The notes below the pieces were generated by a model. The model saw only the letters and a list, made by a program, of their open reading frames with translations, was not told the DNA's origin and searched no databases. A stretch of DNA of 64,000 nucleotides from Globodera rostochiensis. Its lineage: Eukaryota > Nematoda > Chromadorea > Rhabditida > Heteroderidae. The stretch spans positions 5,101,758-5,165,757 of the forward strand of contig JAEVLN010000003.1 of NCBI GenBank assembly GCA_018350325.1, read 5' to 3'. How positions within the stretch are numbered: position 1 is the stretch's first letter; each line of letters begins with the position of its first letter. A program made the translations under genes and the position numbers. Shown piece after piece: positions 59,792-64,000 of this stretch.

Positions 59792-61906
59792 ATGTCGGAC
59801 AATCCGAAGAAAGTGGAGAAGCAATTGGAAGAAATGTGAGTTTTGCCTTATTTCTACGAGCTCCGGGGAATCCCCCCGCCCTCACCGGAATGAAAGTCTT
59901 TTTTTCATCAGCTAAAAGAGAATTTCTGGTAATAGTGTGCTTTGTGGCCCCCCTTTTTTGAAAAATTTAAAATTTTTCTTTAAGTCATATAAAACAAATT
60001 TCCGGGGGTTTTCGGAGTCGCTGATCACGATTCTGACATTTATTTTACCCAATTCCGAACCCCGAAAATGTGACGAATATGATCCCACAATTCATAAAAT
60101 GCATCATCACCAAATCGCTTACGCCAGAGGAATTCGGCAAAATATGTGTTAAAAGTAGTAGAAACATTGCCAGATTGGGGGCGGAATTTACGCTTGTAAG
60201 TGGACCACATGCCTTCGATATTTTGCGTATGAACATTGGGATTGAGAAAATTCTCATTGTGGTTTACAGTATAGTAAGGGGGAACAAAAGAATGAACGTT
60301 AGCAGCGACTGGCGAAATTAAAAGGCGTTCAAAATGTAGATGAGATGGGACAAAAGCCGGCCAGCAGAATTTGAATTGGAGAGCGAATGCATCACAACGA
60401 ATGGCCATTTCGTGCATTTGAATCGATTTTGGGCAATAAATGTTAATTTTGTGTAAATAAAAAAATTTCGAAAAATAGTTCGAATTCGGGTTCGGGGTTC
60501 GGAATTGGGTAAAATAATCGTGATCAGCGACCCCGGAAATTTGTTTTATATGACTTAAAGAAAAATTTTAAATTTTTCAAAAAAGGGGGGCCACAAAGCA
60601 CACTATTACCGAATTTCTGGCAATTGAAGGTTCTCACGCTCTTCCCGCTTTAACGACAAAATTTTGCTACCTTTTTGACCAATTTTAACAAAACGCGCAA
60701 TTCTATTTGCGGCACTCATTCATCTCATTTAACCCCGAATTTTTAGTTCCGTTTGTGACGACCTTTTGTTCGAAGTCTTCAAATTCTGTGACCCTTTTGT
60801 GCTCGGATTGAAAGTGGCACTGATCAGCGATACATTTGACATTTTGGTGGACGCGCATTTTAATTTGATGGAATGGTCGTTGGGACATTTGGACATTTGT
60901 CGTGCAAAGAAAGGAAATGGCGCTCAAATTGTCAAACGCTTTGACTGGGGCTATAAAGTCGGACGGCGGCTGCCAATTCCGCGAAAAAAGCTTCCGGGCA
61001 AAGTGATCGGCTTCCAATGTCTTGAAATAAAGTCCTTAAAGTGTTCTGAAATCCCTAAAAAATATTTTAAAATTTTTAGTTACATCGATCGAAGTGCGAT
61101 CGAATTTCTCCAACGCATCCGTAAAGTATTCGACTCCAAAGGAATCAATCTTTACATTGGGACAGACACCGACGAAGACCGCAGTTGGCAAATCATTTGG
61201 AAAAAGATTTGGCCTCTGATCAAAGACAACATTTGCGGATTTGACTTGAATTCCTCTACACTCGACCGTTTGCGCCTTTTCTCTCCGACCGTTCTTCGCA
61301 ATTGTGCAAGGCTCCGAGTGATCGACTTTTGTCATTTCCTCGAGTTTCCGGCCGATGACAGTGCCGGCGCTTCTGCTAAACAAGCTGTGGCCAAATGGTT
61401 GCATACGCCCCGCGGGGATGGCCTTCCGAAGGTGTTGCGATGCATTTTTCATCCGGAAAGAATGGAAGGACTCAAAATGGTGATTTTTTCTGCTTTTTCC
61501 CTTTAAATTCCTTTGTAACCTCTAGGCATTTGTCGATTCGATCGAACAGGTCAATTTCTTCATCGGCCTTTACATGGTTGGTAAGGACATTAAGCCATTT
61601 GAATTGGCGAACAATTTGACGGGGGAGCGATTGGAGTTTCGACACCTTAAAAAAGACAAATGGCTGTTGATTCGCCGTCCAATTGAGCGCGACGACGAAA
61701 AATGGGCCGAGTGGGAAAATGAGGCGGCTGAATTGGGTTGCTTTTGCCAATGGAATCGCATTTCCATTTACTTCGAAGACGGGGGCATCGACGATGGCGG
61801 GTAAGACAAAATGAAATTATTATCGTTTAAATAAAATATTTGTTTATTTCTAATTTTCAGACGACGCAAACGAAGGGCCCGAGTGAGCAAAAAAGGCAAA
61901 AAGTGA
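59792..61906 (+). CDS. Complete F-box-like family protein gene
   Basis: Five exons: 59,792-59,835, 60,747-61,031, 61,080-61,479, 61,526-61,800 and 61,861-61,906, all GT-AG, phases consistent, 1,050 nt, 349 residues. Residues 1-14 are the family start [14 protein letters not shown]. Residues 15-60 are F-box-like ([35 protein letters not shown]). Exon 3 (about 110-243) has SYIDRS-type start, [24 protein letters not shown] and [14 protein letters not shown]. Exon 4 has [11 protein letters not shown] and [15 protein letters not shown]. The tail is basic ([14 protein letters not shown]). The 49-nt intron between exons 2 and 3 has no stop, so retention stays in frame. Merlin lies in intron 1. No signal peptide. 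F-box proteins act with Skp1 in SCF ubiquitin ligases; inferred. Confidence 0.8.
59938..60610. mobile_element. Merlin-type DNA transposon, right-arm copy
   Basis: 673 bp, same inverted repeats as the left copy and the 8-bp duplication GAATTTCT (59,930-59,937 and 60,611-60,618). The transposase fragment is on the minus strand (60,417-60,040) with the same [10 protein letters not shown] and FLWRRRF-type blocks. The duplicated insertion site proves that insertion came before the arms were copied. Confidence 0.85.
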
Positions 61907-62264
61907 ATGAGCCGAACGGAATTTGGGTGGAATTTAAACTGAAATGGGCTAAATATTGAAAGTGTTTCTTTCCCGCACATTGTAAAGCTTTTGTTGGTCA
62001 GAAATTTTGATAAAAAGCTTAGTTCAAATCAGGTTTTTAAGATTTGTCATTATTATGTCAAAACCTGCAAAAAGCCTCGAATGCTTATAAAAATTGATGC
62101 ACCAATGTGCCCAAATAGTTTTTGCTTCTCTGCCTCCCCAGGCAAAAACTGATCGATTTTGTGTCTGCCCTCATCGGTCTATAAAGACGGACTCATTTAC
62201 AACATCTCGGTATTCATTGCTTTTGCTAAAACGGTTTGATGCTCGCCGCTATATGTGTCTCCGT
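61907..62264 (+). promoter_or_regulatory. 3' flank and a truncated second upstream block
   Basis: From 62,100 the sequence again matches the family's upstream block in plus orientation (GTGCCCAAATAGTTTTTGC, CAGGCAAAAACTGATCG, TTTTGTGTCTGCCCTCATCGG), as if another F-box-like gene once followed, but it ends at the arm's outer border. Confidence 0.4.
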
Positions 62265-63267
62265 CGTAAAACCGGCTAACCGAAACTGGAAGTACCGGTT
62301 TTCCGGTTTCGGTTGTCAAAAAAGAATCAAATTTTTAAAAATTTCTCGGCGACGCCTATCGGCACCGCCGACTCCCACCCCCCCCCCCCCTCCCAGAAGC
62401 TTAAAATAGGCCTAAAAAGGGCCACAAGCAAAAAATAGAGAAACAAGATTTTGAGAATTGTTTAACAACCACCGTAAATGTTCAGAGAAAGTCTGAAAAA
62501 ATAATTAACACGGTCGGGGATCTGAATACACAGCCGTCCAGAGTTAAACTGCACCCACTTTTTTTCTCAAGCTTCATAAAAGCCAACCCGATATTTTTTC
62601 CGGAGGCGCTTTAGTACCCCGAATTTTCCCTTTTTTTTTGCTCAACGACCGCCACACATCCACATTTCCAACAGGCCTCGAAGTCTCAAAAACGCACTAG
62701 TAATGGTTGAATTTAGGCTTTTCGAATGATTTAAGTCTTTCTTATACCCGGGCAAAAAAGGGAACATAGATATTTACCAACGCCAAAGCTTCGGGAAAAC
62801 AAGACCCAAATTGAAAAGAAAAAAGCAACAATTTCAATGTTTAGTCTGTGTTCTGTTTGAATCCAAATCCATTCGTACTCAGAACTGAAAATTCGGTAAT
62901 CCTAAAGAATGAGGTTCCGAATTTTTTTTCAAAAAATAAACATTTTATAAGTCGTTACAAATGGGACTAGAATCCGAATCTGAACTCCTTGCTCGAGTTG
63001 AACCTCGGACCCGAATTTTTTGAAAAAAGGATTTTCTAAATTTTTTTACAATAAAATATTGAAAAGGTGGTTCCCGGGTTTTCTGCGTAGAATTCGAAAG
63101 TTCGGCTTCGTGTTCTACGCATAGTTTAACCCTAAAAAACATGCATTTGAAATTTTAAACGTCCAAAATTTTTTTAAAAATTTTCTCGGAATCCCCATTC
63201 TTTATGATTACCGAAAATTCTTCTATTTATGGCATTAGTTTTGCTTATTCCCTTCAAAAAAACTCAC
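62265..63267. other. Intergenic, dispersed palindrome motif
   Basis: No gene. CCGGTTTTCCGGTTTCGG repeats near 62,300 look like a TIR-element remnant. GGCGACGCCTATCGGCACCG at about 62,349 belongs to a dispersed palindromic family. Confidence 0.4.
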
Positions 63268-63311
63268 ATTTCCTTCAATTCCTTCTCCGCTTCCTTTGGA
63301 TTGTCCGACAT
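63268..63311 (-). pseudogene. Orphan F-box-like exon 1
   Basis: 44 nt on the minus strand coding MSDNPKEAEKELKE with a perfect GTGAGTTT donor. No exon 2 is found within the next kilobase; the exon may be stranded. Confidence 0.6.
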
Positions 63312-64000
63312 TTGTTTTTTGTTTTTGCAAATTCAAAATGATTTTAATGATAAACTGAAAAATGGAATTTTTAATACATATAAAAATTAGGAAATGCGCT
63401 CTAGAAGCTCACTATGGGTACACTCCAGCAGCAGAGAAAACCGAACGGCACCCAACTCGTTCCCCTTAATAAAAATGACAAAAAACTCAATTCGTACAAA
63501 ATTGGTGCGAAAAACACACACGAATTCGGGTTCTTTTTTGTGTATGTCGAACCCAGGACCCAAAATTCGAACAATTAGTCGAAACAAAAATTTTCTAAAA
63601 AAATTTGGGCAGGATGACATTTCATTTACGTGACCATATGTATACATACTAACCCAAAATACGACACTTCATATACGCGCTTCGGACCAGGGCTGTGTCG
63701 AAAGTAAAAAAAAAAAGTCGAAATTGGCGCCTATCGGCACCGCCGGACATCCTCCACTCTCATGTAAACCAATTTGTTTTGAAAATTTTTCCGATCCCAA
63801 AATGCTTAATTTTGCAAAAAATGTTGATGAAATTTCATTTACAAAAAGCCCAAAATTTTCCGACGCACCTGTCGGCATCGTCGGGCTCTCACGATTTTCT
63901 TTAAAAGGATGGATTCTCATAGTGGAGTTAAAGAGTTAAAAATTTGAACTTTTTATTGTTGTGTTTTTATGACTTTTGTAAGTGAAAAAATGCGACAAAA
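63312..64000. other. No gene seen; two palindrome-motif copies
   Basis: AT-rich. GGCGCCTATCGGCACCGCCG at 63,726 and a diverged copy at about 63,861 (GACGCACCTGTCGGCATCGT). Short open frames here show no domain. Confidence 0.4.

Larger units (their letters stand above)
52435..62264. repeat. Right arm of giant inverted repeat
   Basis: Reverse complement of 39,549-49,125. Contents in order: orphan exon 1, dispersed repeat (52,685-52,862), satellite block F, minisatellite, upstream block, complete F-box-like gene with Merlin element, 3' flank, and a further upstream block cut at the outer edge (CTCCGT at 62,264). Confidence 0.9.

Noticed and set aside
39549..62264. Terminal repeats of a giant Maverick/Polinton-type element
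   Set aside because: No integrase, polymerase or capsid gene between the arms; the arms hold cellular family genes.

Overview
The window is nuclear DNA of a eukaryote, most likely a plant-parasitic cyst nematode of the Globodera/Heterodera group. The grounds are short introns with TTTTCAG or TTTTTAG acceptors, SPRY-domain exons of the SPRYSEC/RanBPM-like type, BTB-BACK exons, and a large family of F-box-like genes starting MSDNPK and carrying an NNLTGER block, of the kind I recall from Globodera. There are also exact copies of the nematode SL1 leader. I have no database support for the species. Most gene copies carry small indels, and near-identical copies differ mainly by 1-3 bp gains and losses. 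Many frame breaks may therefore be consensus errors of a long-read assembly rather than true pseudogenisation.

Layout, 1-22 kb: a three-fold tandem segmental duplication. Each unit runs [3' end of a secreted Cys-rich protein gene with TEPGH repeats] - [SL1 RNA-like gene, minus strand] - [109-bp satellite array] - [BTB-BACK gene lacking its N-terminal half] - [SPRY last exon] - [MITE] - [TEPGH gene]. The units differ in satellite length (about 0.8, 3.6 and 3.5 kb without insertions). The middle unit also carries an extra 4.5 kb with an F-box-like gene (minus) and a SPRYSEC-like gene (plus).

22-39 kb: an accessory cluster of broken F-box-like genes on both strands, a C2H2 zinc-finger gene with one finger per exon, a RanBPM-like coiled-coil/SPRY gene, a 3.3-kb satellite block that splits an F-box-like gene in two, and several TIR elements (hAT-like, MULE-like), three of them next to or containing tRNA-like Pol III boxes.

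39.5-62.3 kb: a very large imperfect inverted repeat with arms of about 9.6-9.8 kb and a 3.3-kb spacer. Each arm holds an F-box-like gene with a Merlin (ISXO2-like) transposon in intron 1, a short minisatellite, a 5-kb satellite array and an inner orphan F-box-like first exon. The right-arm gene (59,792-61,906) has a complete five-exon model of 349 codons; the left-arm copy is frame-broken. The spacer holds a chimera of an F-box-like first exon and a NEK-like kinase fragment, a truncated F-box-like gene and a 0.9-kb TIR element. 62.3-64 kb holds only an orphan F-box-like first exon and dispersed repeats.

Satellite makes up about one third of the window. Its monomers contain splice-acceptor-like TTTTTAG/TTTTCAG motifs, one directly followed by ATG. 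At all three BTB copies the last monomer supplies an acceptor and an ATG in frame with the BTB exon. Together with the SL1-like genes in the same unit, this is the most interesting signal here.
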